A stretch of 64,000 nucleotides of DNA from Bacteroides ovatus (GCF_001314995.1 NZ_CP012938.1:558001-622000); one strand, 5' to 3'. Shown: positions 21,274 through 29,808, counted from the first letter of the stretch. Notes: a model not told the origin generated them from the sequence alone. Program-made: numbers and translations.

Positions 21274-22401
21274 TTATTTATCTTTGGTCTTTATGGCGTC
21301 GATCACTTTCTGCATTTGCGCCTTCCACGATAGCGGGCAGACCGATTCGCGTATCTCGGCAGGCGTCATTTTCAGCGTTTTCCGGAAGTCGATCAGTCCC
21401 TGAATATCCACCGGAGATTCGTCGGGTGCCACCTTCCATACATACGGCATGTGGTCGAAGTCGTCGTCGGTTTCCGAGTAAGTGAACGCGAAGCCACGTG
21501 CGGCATACTCGCGGTTTTTCAACGTTTTGATATACGTAATTCCGCTGCGGTGGCGTCCCAGGCTGCCAATGGCAAAATCTGCTTTTTCGAACATCGCATC
21601 CAGTTCGTCGCCATGCAAAGGACCATGCAGAAGAACATACGGTTCGAGATGGTTGTCACGGACAACAGGCAAGATCCCCGCCCGTTCCCGTTCGCCGGAC
21701 AGCGGGCCTACAATATGGAAATATACTTTATATTCCGGATTGTTGCAGTAATAATCTGCCAATCCGCGCACAAGGCGGTCGAAGCCGTGCCAGTAGTGCA
21801 CTTCCGCCACTCCGATCAAGTGCAACTCTTTCGATGTGTCATTCTGCTGCTTCTTCATCGGAATCGCCTCAAAATCAATTCCGTTGGAGATGCGTATGGT
21901 GTTTCCGCCAAATATTTCTTCCGCATTGGAGAAAGTGACGATACCGTCCAGAGCCTTTGCGAGCTTGTGACGGAAACAGCGGTCGATGGCTAGATGAAAT
22001 TTCATGGAACGGGTGACGTACTCCTGATCGTAAGGATAAGTAGGAATTTCCATCACCACTTTTGCGCCTGTACGTTTCAACGACTTCACCAGCCGGAGGG
22101 TGAACGGACTGGCATTGTGAAAAGAGCGCATATATACAAAGTCGATTCCTTCGCGGCGTGCATAGTCAAGAATAGGAGAGTAGTAGACACGTTTCCAAAT
22201 CTTTGCGGCAAAGCCCGTGCCGAAATCGGCGATCACTTCGTCATCCACCATCCAACGCCGTTCGCCATAAGAGGTCACATCATAATGACACAAGCGAACA
22301 TCCACTCCACAATCTTTGAGGGCTTTCACCTGATAACGTATCTTCTTACTAATTCCGTTGGCCTCATTGAAGCCGTGAAATATAAGGAAAAGAGCTTTCA
22401 T
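21274..22401 (-). CDS. Putative GT-B glycosyltransferase
   Basis: A 375-residue protein with a GT-B layout. The start, MKALFLIFHGFNEANGISKK, is a nucleotide-sugar enzyme opening, and ISNGID plus HLIGVAEVHYWHGFDRLVRG mark the start of the donor domain. The usual C-terminal E-x7-E block is weak (SGITYIKTLKNREYAARGFA), so it sits at the edge of family 4. It lacks membrane helices. It lies 64 bases after the GT-D gene and 39 bases before the GT4 gene in one transcription unit. Confidence 0.78.
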   Translation of the reverse strand: MKALFLIFHGFNEANGISKKIRYQVKALKDCGVDVRLCHYDVTSYGERRWMVDDEVIADFGTGFAAKIWKRVYYSPILDYARREGIDFVYMRSFHNASPFTLRLVKSLKRTGAKVVMEIPTYPYDQEYVTRSMKFHLAIDRCFRHKLAKALDGIVTFSNAEEIFGGNTIRISNGIDFEAIPMKKQQNDTSKELHLIGVAEVHYWHGFDRLVRGLADYYCNNPEYKVYFHIVGPLSGERERAGILPVVRDNHLEPYVLLHGPLHGDELDAMFEKADFAIGSLGRHRSGITYIKTLKNREYAARGFAFTYSETDDDFDHMPYVWKVAPDESPVDIQGLIDFRKTLKMTPAEIRESVCPLSWKAQMQKVIDAIKTKDK

Positions 22402-22465
22402 TCTTATTTTCAGTATTCAATAATTGTTTATTCTGTTTTTTCTTTCTCAAACTGTTTTTTCTTCC

Positions 22466-23377
22466 TCAAACGATTTGGGCGATGATTTGTTTCCGGTATT
22501 CTTCTCCGGCATCCGCCACTTCGCTGCCAATGGCAGTTTCGTTGACATATTTTCGTTCCAGTTTCACTTTTTTATGGGCTCCCATCCGCCACCATTCATA
22601 CTCTACGTCCACATGACCAACGTCGATGGCCTGATAGCCGGCTTTAAACAAATCGTAGGCCAACACAGTGGCTGCGGGGCCGAGGGCAATCAGTAACAAG
22701 GCTTCTTTTTCCACTTTGCAGGCTTCCCGCTTGATGTCTTCCAGGCGTTCGAATGCATCTCTGGGCGGACAAAGAATACGCCGGATGCTCCGGGCATTAT
22801 CGAAAAGATCGTTGCCCACTCCGAGCCGGCTTTTCTCCCCTTCGATGAAGACGATGTCCCGGTTGTCCCAAATGCCCTTCATGTCGTGAAACCATCGGGC
22901 GGAATCTTCTTTGCGGGCAAAATCCATATACGGACGGGTGACGAATGTATTATAATATTTTCGTCCCGCTACCAGCAAACGGTCCCACCAAGAACCGTAC
23001 AGATAAAAATGAGTTCTCCAGAACCGGCGACTTTTGCGATTGTAGCGATACAAATCGCGGAATGCGTCGGAGATGCAGACAATATGTCCTTCTTCGTGAC
23101 TTTGCAGCACTTCGGTCAGTCTTTTAGCCAATAACGGATCACCTTTCTGGAAACGGATTTCCTTTTCCGGACTGGTGAGCAACACTTCACCGTCGCCAAA
23201 ACGGCTGACAGAGCAACGGTCGTCGATGATTTTACGTATCGTTTCGTCGATGGAAGCTACTTGCGGTGTGATTTTTCTCTTTTTTCGCAAGACGATGTAC
23301 CAGAAATTGTACCATTCCACAGTGCTACCATAACTTATTTTATAACGTAGCGTTATAAAAATGTCGCGTATATTCAT
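22466..23377 (-). CDS. GT-D fold (SP_1767/DUF1792-type) glycosyltransferase
   Basis: A 303-residue protein. The segment IDDRCSVSRFGDGEVLLTSP is characteristic of the DUF1792 GT-D fold, in which an RxGDGE motif binds the nucleotide-sugar phosphate. Later KVEKEALLLIALGPAATVLA and AIDVGHVDVEYEWW complete the domain. Characterised relatives add glucose to glycans in Gram-positive glycoprotein clusters, while in Bacteroides they are found in capsule and exopolysaccharide loci. Third in the operon, ending three bases from the flippase stop-start junction. The linkage is unknown. Confidence 0.82.
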   Translation of the reverse strand: MNIRDIFITLRYKISYGSTVEWYNFWYIVLRKKRKITPQVASIDETIRKIIDDRCSVSRFGDGEVLLTSPEKEIRFQKGDPLLAKRLTEVLQSHEEGHIVCISDAFRDLYRYNRKSRRFWRTHFYLYGSWWDRLLVAGRKYYNTFVTRPYMDFARKEDSARWFHDMKGIWDNRDIVFIEGEKSRLGVGNDLFDNARSIRRILCPPRDAFERLEDIKREACKVEKEALLLIALGPAATVLAYDLFKAGYQAIDVGHVDVEYEWWRMGAHKKVKLERKYVNETAIGSEVADAGEEYRKQIIAQIV

Positions 23378-23379
23378 AG

Positions 23380-24834
23380 CTATAGACTTTTTTTTCTTAA
23401 CGACCGCACTTTACCGATCATGTCATACTCATGCGTCATCTGTATATAAATGCCAAAGATAATAAAACTAACGATACCTTTAGCAATAATTGTCACAAAA
23501 ATATTCATCCCTTCCAGTGCATATTGCATTGGAATGAGGGCTAATGCTATCAAAATGCTAATCACCAACGGAGAAATAAGCTGACGGATGAACGGCCAGG
23601 CACTTTGCCGGAAGGTCACCCGGTACATCTGCCAATAACACTGTATAAAGTTGATGGTGAATGTCACCACAATGCAACTGGCCACTGCTGTCAGGGTTCC
23701 GAAATGGAAGATGCCGAGCAAAATTCCCGCCACGTTGAACGCGGACGAAAACACTCCGCACACAAACAAACTTCGTGTATCGCCTGCCGCCTGAAAGATG
23801 GAGCCGGACGAAGAGAGTATAATCTGAATCCCTACGGAGAGCGACAGTATCCGGAACACGGGTACGGACGGCATCCATTGATCGCCAAAAATAATAAGCG
23901 TCACTTCCTCTGCCGTGAAGAAAAGCAGCACGCTAAGCGGCAGACCGATAAAGGCGAGGAAACGGACGATGCGTTCGTAGGAACTCAACAGTTTTCCCTT
24001 GTCATTCTGGAAATCGCTGAAAATAGGGTGCATCACCGGAGTGATTACCTGCGTGATATTCTGCAAGGGCAGCATCATCAAACGATACGATTTTTCGTAA
24101 TATCCCAGATCGGACATACTCATGTATTTGCCAATCAGCAGTTTGTCCAGATTGCGGCTGAAATAGTTGATGACATTGAACAGGAATTGATAGGCGGAAT
24201 AGGAAAATATCTTTCGGAGTACCGTCAGTCCGAGTGTGAAACGCAACCGTTGCGGGTAACGCTGAAAGGAAATTACGAAGATCAGTACGCTGGATACGAT
24301 TGGATTGATAATCAATGCGTACAATCCTGCTCCGCAGAGGGCGGCGGTTACCGCGGCTGCACCTGCCGAAATCTGAATGACGAAGCTACGGATAGCAATG
24401 AATTTAAATTCTTTGTTCCGGTAGAACATGGCTCCCGGCACAATGGTGGCGGAGGCGAAGAACAGGTTGACGGACAGCAGTTGGCACAGGATGCGCAGGG
24501 TGTCACTTTGGTAGTAATCGGCGATGATCCACGAAGAAGCGAAAAACAGAATGCTGATTCCGATGCCCGTCCATATAGTAAATGAGAAGATGTCCGACAA
24601 ATCATCTTTAGTCAGCGATTTGTGCTGCACGATGGCGGGAGACACTCCCATGTCGGTGAGAAGATTGAAGAAGGCGATGATGACGGTGGCAACAGCTACG
24701 ATGCCGAAGTCGTCCGGTGATAGCAGACGGGCCAGAATTCCTGCCACAACAAGGGATATGACGACGCCACTGTATTTGGCCAGCGCTGTGTAAAATACCC
24801 CCGAAAATAGTTGACTCTTAATGTTATTAGCCAT
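23380..24834 (-). CDS. Polysaccharide flippase (Wzx/MOP superfamily)
   Basis: A 484-residue integral membrane protein with about 12-14 helices. SGVFYTALAKYSGVVISLVV at the N terminus and ILARLLSPDDFGIVAVATV are typical of the Polysacc_synt/MOP flippase family, which moves undecaprenyl-linked repeat units across the inner membrane. Its start codon overlaps the end of the upstream glycosyltransferase by 8 bases, implying coupled translation. Its presence makes this operon a Wzx-dependent pathway, but no polymerase, chain-length regulator or priming transferase is in the same operon; those may come from the second locus at 33-41 kb or elsewhere. Confidence 0.9.
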   Translation of the reverse strand: MANNIKSQLFSGVFYTALAKYSGVVISLVVAGILARLLSPDDFGIVAVATVIIAFFNLLTDMGVSPAIVQHKSLTKDDLSDIFSFTIWTGIGISILFFASSWIIADYYQSDTLRILCQLLSVNLFFASATIVPGAMFYRNKEFKFIAIRSFVIQISAGAAAVTAALCGAGLYALIINPIVSSVLIFVISFQRYPQRLRFTLGLTVLRKIFSYSAYQFLFNVINYFSRNLDKLLIGKYMSMSDLGYYEKSYRLMMLPLQNITQVITPVMHPIFSDFQNDKGKLLSSYERIVRFLAFIGLPLSVLLFFTAEEVTLIIFGDQWMPSVPVFRILSLSVGIQIILSSSGSIFQAAGDTRSLFVCGVFSSAFNVAGILLGIFHFGTLTAVASCIVVTFTINFIQCYWQMYRVTFRQSAWPFIRQLISPLVISILIALALIPMQYALEGMNIFVTIIAKGIVSFIIFGIYIQMTHEYDMIGKVRSLRKKSL

Positions 24835-25939
24835 TGATTGCTTGTTTATATGTTTGCGCGTATGCTTGTCCCACTTTGCGGATGCTCATGTTTTCCATAC
24901 CGTATGCGTAATTCACTTCCCCTTGTCCCCATGCGGCAAGCCGGCGGGCTTCTTCGAGTGCTCGCAGGATGTCTTTCTTGTCGTCGGGATCGAAAGTCGG
25001 GTTACCGGTTTCGGAAAGCAGTTCGCCGATGTTTCCCACCTTGGGACCCACCACGACTTTGTGGTAGAGGAAGGCGAGGGGGACATTACCCGAATTCAGT
25101 ATATCTTTCCGCTGGATGAATATCACGTCTGAAGCAGCCATATAGTAGGGCAGATCGCAGTTGTCTATCAGCTCGTCGTTGGCTCCCGCCTGTAGTTTAT
25201 ACATACGGTTGAGCAGCGGCATGAGCAGATAGTATCCGGCTTTTGAAATCCATCGTTTGATGATATTCCTGCCATAGCTGTTGCGTCTCGAAAAGGGGTA
25301 GAGGCGCGGAGCCAGCAGCATCTTGTGCTCCTCGTCCCAGGCGCGGAAAGCTCCGAGCACCATGCGTATTTCTTCACGGTTGCGGAATTTTCCGAAAGCC
25401 GTGACGATGAATGCATCTTGCGAGAGGTTGAGATACTGACGTGCACGCTCTACGCTGATATCTTCTTTATAGGTATACTGGTAAATGTGATGAGGGATAA
25501 TAACATTTTGACTGTCAGGATACTTCGTGAGAAATTCGTCCCGGCTAAACCGTCCCATGTGTACAACGATATCACTCTGCGATTCGATAATGTCATAGGC
25601 CCGGCTGATGATTCCGTTTGCGTAATGCGGACGGACATTGTGGCGTGTGTAGACAAAGCGCGTTCCCCCGGAACGAAAAAAACTGATTCGCTCTTCCAGA
25701 CGCCTGATGATATCAGGATCGTTGCATGTCCATCCCACCACTTCTTCCGGCCACTGGAAATGTATGATATCATAATGCTTATCCGAGTCCCAAAACTCTT
25801 TTGTGGAACATCGCACGTCAATTCCAGCCATTCTGATAGCATCGCATAAGATAGGAACAAATAGATTGTCGGTTTCTCCGTTTTCTCTGAAAACGATCAG
25901 TGCTTTTATTGATTGGCTGTCTGTTTCGCTATCATTCAT
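24827..25939 (-). CDS. Putative glycosyltransferase, first gene of polysaccharide operon 1
   Basis: A 370-residue GT-B-like protein. The N-terminal half has KALIVFRENGETDNLFVPIL and VDVRCSTKEFWDS-type strands. The segment YDIIHFQWPEEVVGW (about 72-86) and VIIPHHIYQYTYKEDI precede the donor domain, where ALGAFRAWDEEHK-like and FIQRKDILNSGNVPLAFLYH replace the classic E-x7-E. This resembles the GlcNAc-binding-like group of Bacteroides capsule transferases. It leads the eight-gene minus-strand operon, with the promoter/palindrome at 25958-25984 just upstream. Confidence 0.75.
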   Translation of the reverse strand: MNDSETDSQSIKALIVFRENGETDNLFVPILCDAIRMAGIDVRCSTKEFWDSDKHYDIIHFQWPEEVVGWTCNDPDIIRRLEERISFFRSGGTRFVYTRHNVRPHYANGIISRAYDIIESQSDIVVHMGRFSRDEFLTKYPDSQNVIIPHHIYQYTYKEDISVERARQYLNLSQDAFIVTAFGKFRNREEIRMVLGAFRAWDEEHKMLLAPRLYPFSRRNSYGRNIIKRWISKAGYYLLMPLLNRMYKLQAGANDELIDNCDLPYYMAASDVIFIQRKDILNSGNVPLAFLYHKVVVGPKVGNIGELLSETGNPTFDPDDKKDILRALEEARRLAAWGQGEVNYAYGMENMSIRKVGQAYAQTYKQAING

Positions 25940-25957
25940 TTTTTAAGTTTTAAAGAC

Positions 25958-25984
25958 TTTTATTACATTGCAAATGTAATAAAA
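25958..25984 (-). promoter_or_regulatory. Promoter of polysaccharide operon 1 inside a perfect palindrome
   Basis: TTTTATTACATT (25958-25969), a GCA centre, then its exact 12-base complement (25973-25984). On the minus strand the sequence TACATTTG (25978-25971) within it matches TAnnTTTG, about 32 bases before ATG 25939. The palindrome could be an operator over the -7 box, a terminator for the upstream 112-residue gene, or both. Confidence 0.55.
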
Positions 25985-26013
25985 CTTATGATAAGTTTCT
26001 TCTTTTCTGTGTT

Positions 26014-26352
26014 TTAATTGCAGTTTAAGTTGCTATTTGAGGAAATCTGAAACAGGTCTAATGTTTTTATAAGCCGTTTTTCTTCTTGGGTATAAGGAAT
26101 GTGGTGACTTTCGATATATTGCTTGAGAAAGATGCAAGCATGTATGAAAATGTCTGTCTTCATATAGCTGGTGAAATTTGTGTAGCGGTGGTAGGAGGCT
26201 TCACTGATGTTGATATGAACGCAGAGGTCTCCTATGACTAGCTGTGACGTTTTCAGGAGCTCTTTTATCAGCTTTATTCTGTTCTGATAATGCTCGCTTA
26301 CTATTTTATTTTCTTCTATTTCTTCCAAAGTTTGGTTGCGTTTTGTATCCAT
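26014..26352 (-). CDS. Small protein of unknown function, possible HTH
   Basis: A 112-residue basic protein not recognised. The ATG at 26352 (MDTKRNQTLEEIEENK) is preferred to the longer frame starting at 26451, whose extra residues look non-coding and overlap the divergent promoter region. LLKTSQLVIGDLCVHINISE followed by ASYHRYTNF could be a helix-turn-helix, so a regulator role is possible. It lies between the divergent Rep-like cassette and polysaccharide operon 1, and could control either. No UpxY-type antiterminator is seen, unlike at classical Bacteroides capsule loci. Confidence 0.55.
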   Translation of the reverse strand: MDTKRNQTLEEIEENKIVSEHYQNRIKLIKELLKTSQLVIGDLCVHINISEASYHRYTNFTSYMKTDIFIHACIFLKQYIESHHIPYTQEEKRLIKTLDLFQISSNSNLNCN

Positions 26353-26494
26353 ATTGTTTGGGGGTATTAATAATATTTGGCAAAGGTCTGATAAAAAATA
26401 TATAATCCAACTCTCATTTTTGCGATAGCTGGAATAAAATACATTTCGCACCTTTGCGCCCCGGAAGTATTAAATGTGGAATAATAAATGATAA

Positions 26495-27472
26495 ATGAAA
26501 ATGAAGAAAGATCAGTATTTCAATTTGGAGGTAAATTTGTTGAATGACGACAATATTGCCAGTATGATGTCGGAGATGAATGCCGCGGAAGCACTCGGAA
26601 TTTACGTGATCTTGCTGTTGCATCTGCGCACTAAAGATGCTTATGAGGCGTCGTGCAAACCGGTTTTACTGAAGGCCATGGCCCGGCGGTATGATGTGGA
26701 TGAAGTAGCGGTGGAGCGGGTGCTTCGCGAATTCGATCTCTTCGAACTGGATGAGGAACGACAGATGTTTCGTTCTTCTTACTTGGATAGGGTGATGAAA
26801 AGCTTGGAAGAGAAGCGGAAAATGGACATCGAAAACGGTAAAAAAGGAGGGCGTCCGAAAAAGGTGGCAAAAAGTGCTGAAACGCCCGTCAGTAAAGGGA
26901 GAAAACCCACTGAAAACCAGAAGAGGAGAGAAGAGGAGAGTAAAGAAGAGGAGAGTAAAGGAAGTGTTTCTGTTGTAAACAATAATAGGAGTAATATAGA
27001 AACACCGTCGTCTCTTGTGAGCCGTTTGGCGGATGAAGGCAATCATTGTCCGTTACAACCCGTGTTGCCTTGGGAAAAGTTGGTGGACCAACTTTCTACT
27101 TTCCAGTCATATATGGAATTGGCCGGGCAGCATTCCGGTTTGGGAAAGCTTTTTGTAGACCATCAAAAACTTATTCTGGAAATCTTCAAAAAACATATCC
27201 GCCTTTATGACAAAGGAGCCGGACTGCTTTTCCCGGAGGACGTGAAACGGTATTTTTCAAATTATATCGCGGCCGGTTCCGTTACTTGCCGCACGTTGAG
27301 GGAAACCTTGCTGAAAGAGCTTGAGAATACGGTCGACAAGGATGTAAACCGCTTTGAAAGCGTCGTCGACGGGCGGCGAACGTATCTGGGACATCTTATT
27401 CCGGCTGATGCGCCGCCACGTCCCGATGCATCGGCGGTGTGGGATGATGTGAAGAAAAGATGGGCGCATTAA
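26495..27472 (+). CDS. Rep-like winged-helix protein (DUF4373 / Lin1244-type N-terminal domain)
   Basis: A 325-residue protein. Residues 1-95 (YFNLEVNLLNDDNIASMMSE, then AAEALGIYVILLLHL, then VAVERVLREFDLFEL) form the DUF4373/Lin1244-Lin1753 winged-helix domain found in phage and plasmid replication-initiation and primosome-loading proteins. A basic KKGGRPKK patch and a charged low-complexity linker (about 105-150) lead to a C-terminal helical domain with RYFSNYIAAGSVTCRTLRET. It leads a cassette with the primase-helicase at 27632, and its stop codon abuts five 22-bp repeats. A degenerate -7 box (CACCTTTG, 26449-26456) lies upstream. Initiator activity is inferred from domain type and context. 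Confidence 0.75.
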   Translation: MKMKKDQYFNLEVNLLNDDNIASMMSEMNAAEALGIYVILLLHLRTKDAYEASCKPVLLKAMARRYDVDEVAVERVLREFDLFELDEERQMFRSSYLDRVMKSLEEKRKMDIENGKKGGRPKKVAKSAETPVSKGRKPTENQKRREEESKEEESKGSVSVVNNNRSNIETPSSLVSRLADEGNHCPLQPVLPWEKLVDQLSTFQSYMELAGQHSGLGKLFVDHQKLILEIFKKHIRLYDKGAGLLFPEDVKRYFSNYIAAGSVTCRTLRETLLKELENTVDKDVNRFESVVDGRRTYLGHLIPADAPPRPDASAVWDDVKKRWAH

Positions 27473-27581
27473 TCCGGCAGATGACTGGCTTCGTCCGGCA
27501 GGTTGTTGATGTTCGTCTGGCAGGTAACGGAAGCTCGTCCGGCAGGTGGCAGACACTCGTCCGTCAGGTAAGTCCTCTGCG
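27473..27581 (+). repeat. Five tandem 22-bp iteron-like repeats
   Basis: Units begin at 27473 (21 bp), 27494, 27516, 27538 and 27560 (22 bp each). Each starts TCCGGCAGGT or a one-base variant (TCCGGCAGAT, TCTGGCAGGT, TCCGTCAGGT) and ends in a TCG/GCG triplet, with a variable middle. They begin on the base after the Rep-like stop codon and end 50 bases before the primase-helicase ATG. The period is two helical turns, so all cores face the same side of the DNA, as in plasmid iterons. Confidence 0.85.
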
Positions 27582-27631
27582 TGTGAATGATTATTTTAAA
27601 CTATTTTTTAATTAGAAAAAAGGAAAAAATT

Positions 27632-29425
27632 ATGAGAAATTTTGCCAACTATGATGTCGACATCCACGGTAAATCAAGTGGAGTGCTCAAGACGATTTGT
27701 AAAAAATGTCTTCCTACCCGCAAGAATAAGCGCGACCGTTCGCTACGTGTCAACGTCGACACGGGCCATTGTCACTGTTATCATTGTGGCGCTGATTTTT
27801 ATGTTCCCGATGATGTGGAAGAGCGCAAGAATGCCGAACGTGCGGTAGCCCGCAAGCGTCGTGCGGCAGCCATTCCGCAGCATTTTCAGCGTCCGATGTT
27901 CGATGTTTCGAAAACCACGCTTTCCGAAGACACGGAGCGTTGGCTGGTGGAGACGCGTTGCATCCCGCAGTCCGTCATAGCTGCCCTACGCATCACCGAA
28001 CAGGAAGAATTTATGCCGCAATCCGGCAAAAAGGAACGTTGCATCTGCTTCAACTATTTTGAAGGGGGGCAACTGATAAACACCAAATTTCGCGCTCTCC
28101 CGAAACTTTTCAAAATGGTGCAGGGTGCCGAACTGATTCCCTACAACATCGACTCCATTGTGGGGCAGACCTCCTGCATCATCCACGAGGGCGAACTGGA
28201 TGCTGCTTCCTCCATCGCCGCCGGATTTCAAAGTGTCATCTCCGTGCCGGCCGGAGCCAATTCGAACCTCTCCTGGCTCGACCGTTTTATGGAGACGCAC
28301 TTCGAGGACCTGAAAGAAATCATCATTGCCGTTGATGCCGATTCTGCCGGAATCCGGTTGCGCAATGAACTCATCAATCGGCTAGGGGCTGAACGCTGCC
28401 GGGTGGTGACTTACGGTCCGGAGTGTAAAGATGCCAACGAGCATCTCTGCAAATATGGTATCGCCAGTCTCCGTATCGCCATCGAACAGGCAGCAGAAGT
28501 TCCGCTCGAAGGGATCTTCACCGCTGCCGACTTGCATGACGATCTGCGGGCTCTTTTCGACAACGGCTTTGGTCCCGGAGCGGAAACGGGATGGGAGGAG
28601 ATGGATAAGATCTGCACGTATGAACGTGGGCGAAGTGTCTACGTCACCGGAGTTCCCGGTGCAGGAAAATCCGAGTGGGTGGACGAATTGGTGTTGCGTC
28701 TCTGCCTGCGGCATCAATGGAAAATCGGGTTCTTTAGCCCGGAAAATACCCCTATCGTCTATCATCTCCGCAAACTGATTGAGAAACTCACCGGACACCG
28801 TTTTCAAAACGGCTGTGGCATGACGGAGGGACTCCTTGCGAACTCGGAAGATTTTCTGACTGAAAACGTCTCTCATATCTCTCTGAAAGGTAATGTTTCT
28901 CCAGATCGTGTACTGGCCAAGGCTCATGAACTTGTTATCCGCCGCGGCTGCCGCATTATTGTCTTCGACCCGCTCAACCGTTTCGACCACAACCCGCAAC
29001 CGGGACAGACGGAAACGCAATATATTTCTAACCTGTTGAATAAATTTACAGAATTTGCCGTGCAACATAATTGTCTGCTCGTGGTTGTAGTCCATCCTCG
29101 TAAAATGAACCGTAATCCTGTCACGGGCATTACCCCTCGTGTGGAAATGTACGACATCAACGGCTCTGCCGATTTCTATAACAAAGCGGATTACGGTATC
29201 ATTGTGGAACGTGACAAGGAGGTTGGTGTCACCCGCGTATATGTGGACAAGGTGAAATTCAAGCATCTTGGTGTCGGTGGAATGGCATCCTTTGTCTACG
29301 ATCCCGTAAGCGGACGATACCTGCCCTGTGAAGAATCTCATGACCCTTCTCTCTCCGCTGACCAGCGTGTCCGAAATACGATGTTCGACAACTCCTGCTG
29401 GCTACCTGAAAAAGAACTGTTTTAG
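27632..29425 (+). CDS. Primase-helicase with zinc ribbon, Toprim and RecA-like helicase domains
   Basis: A 597-residue protein with the domain order of phage T7 gp4 / Twinkle. The N-terminal zinc ribbon has Cys23 and Cys26 and then Cys47/49 and Cys52 (CHCYHCG). Toprim (about 180-265) has IIHEGELDAASSIAAG with the catalytic Glu and AVDADSAG with the DxD. The hexameric helicase domain (about 310-560) has Walker A GVPGAGKS near 340, Walker B IIVFDPLNRFD near 443, and VVVHPRK. It should prime and unwind DNA. The start at 27632 (MRNFANYD) follows an A-rich leader; the longer frame from 27587 would run back towards the repeats. It sits downstream of the Rep-like gene and its repeats. Confidence 0.85.
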   Translation: MRNFANYDVDIHGKSSGVLKTICKKCLPTRKNKRDRSLRVNVDTGHCHCYHCGADFYVPDDVEERKNAERAVARKRRAAAIPQHFQRPMFDVSKTTLSEDTERWLVETRCIPQSVIAALRITEQEEFMPQSGKKERCICFNYFEGGQLINTKFRALPKLFKMVQGAELIPYNIDSIVGQTSCIIHEGELDAASSIAAGFQSVISVPAGANSNLSWLDRFMETHFEDLKEIIIAVDADSAGIRLRNELINRLGAERCRVVTYGPECKDANEHLCKYGIASLRIAIEQAAEVPLEGIFTAADLHDDLRALFDNGFGPGAETGWEEMDKICTYERGRSVYVTGVPGAGKSEWVDELVLRLCLRHQWKIGFFSPENTPIVYHLRKLIEKLTGHRFQNGCGMTEGLLANSEDFLTENVSHISLKGNVSPDRVLAKAHELVIRRGCRIIVFDPLNRFDHNPQPGQTETQYISNLLNKFTEFAVQHNCLLVVVVHPRKMNRNPVTGITPRVEMYDINGSADFYNKADYGIIVERDKEVGVTRVYVDKVKFKHLGVGGMASFVYDPVSGRYLPCEESHDPSLSADQRVRNTMFDNSCWLPEKELF

Positions 29426-29430
29426 GGTGT

Positions 29431-29547
29431 TAGGTATCAAGTATTAAGTATTAGATGTTAAGTATTATGATGTTAAGCATTATGATGTTATCCGTTGTTG
29501 TGATGTGTTTACCACGGTTAATACTTGATACCTAATACTTGATACTT
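29431..29547. repeat. Intergenic inverted-repeat element, copy 1
   Basis: TAGGTATCAAGTATTA (29431-29446) recurs as an exact inverted copy at 29519-29534, and the right arm continues with a second TAATACTTGATACTT (29533-29547). Between the arms lie 15-bp direct repeats GATGTTAAGTATTAT and GATGTTAAGCATTAT (29454, 29469) and a partial third copy. A related element lies at 63149-63232. No coding or promoter content is seen. Confidence 0.75.
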
Positions 29548-29550
29548 TAA

Positions 29551-29808
29551 TTAGGGTTCTTGTAGCACTTCGATGATGAGCCTTACTTGTGCGGGAGTGT
29601 AGTATCTGGCGCGTGGATTCATGCCGGTGGCCAGGAGCCGTTCTTTTAGTCCGGGTGCAGCTTCAATCCATTCGTTGAATCGGTCTACTGCGCTTTGTTG
29701 CAGGATATTGGGGAGGTACAACAAGGCAAGTTCGCCTTTCCCATAGGTGCGGTATTGGAATGTTTTTTCTTCTTCTTGTTCGGGGAGAATCTTGTTTTTT
29801 GTTTTCAT
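29551..29808 (-). CDS. DUF4248-type small protein
   Basis: An 85-residue protein on the opposite strand to the rest of the cassette. YGKGELALLYLPNILQQSAV, WIEAAP-type and ARYYTPAQVRLIIEVL match, from memory, the DUF4248 family often seen with HU-like and amidase genes near Bacteroides polysaccharide loci. The helical C-terminal segment could bind DNA or protein; no function is established. Because it is convergent with the primase-helicase and antisense to its neighbours, it may be separately regulated, for example as a brake on the cassette. Confidence 0.65.
   Translation of the reverse strand: MKTKNKILPEQEEEKTFQYRTYGKGELALLYLPNILQQSAVDRFNEWIEAAPGLKERLLATGMNPRARYYTPAQVRLIIEVLQEP

Noticed and set aside
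23605..24585. 326-codon frame opposite the flippase
   Set aside because: It is a shadow of the flippase gene, with no family likeness and His/Gln-rich composition.
27473..27581. CRISPR array
   Set aside because: Repeats are only about 10 conserved bases in 22-bp contiguous units with no true spacers, and no cas genes are present.
28382..29341. 319-codon frame opposite the primase-helicase
   Set aside because: The plus strand carries clear Toprim and Walker motifs; the antisense frame is a composition shadow.
29431..29547. Invertible promoter for capsule switching
   Set aside because: The arms fit in size, but no TAnnTTTG box is found between them on either strand and no tyrosine recombinase gene is nearby.
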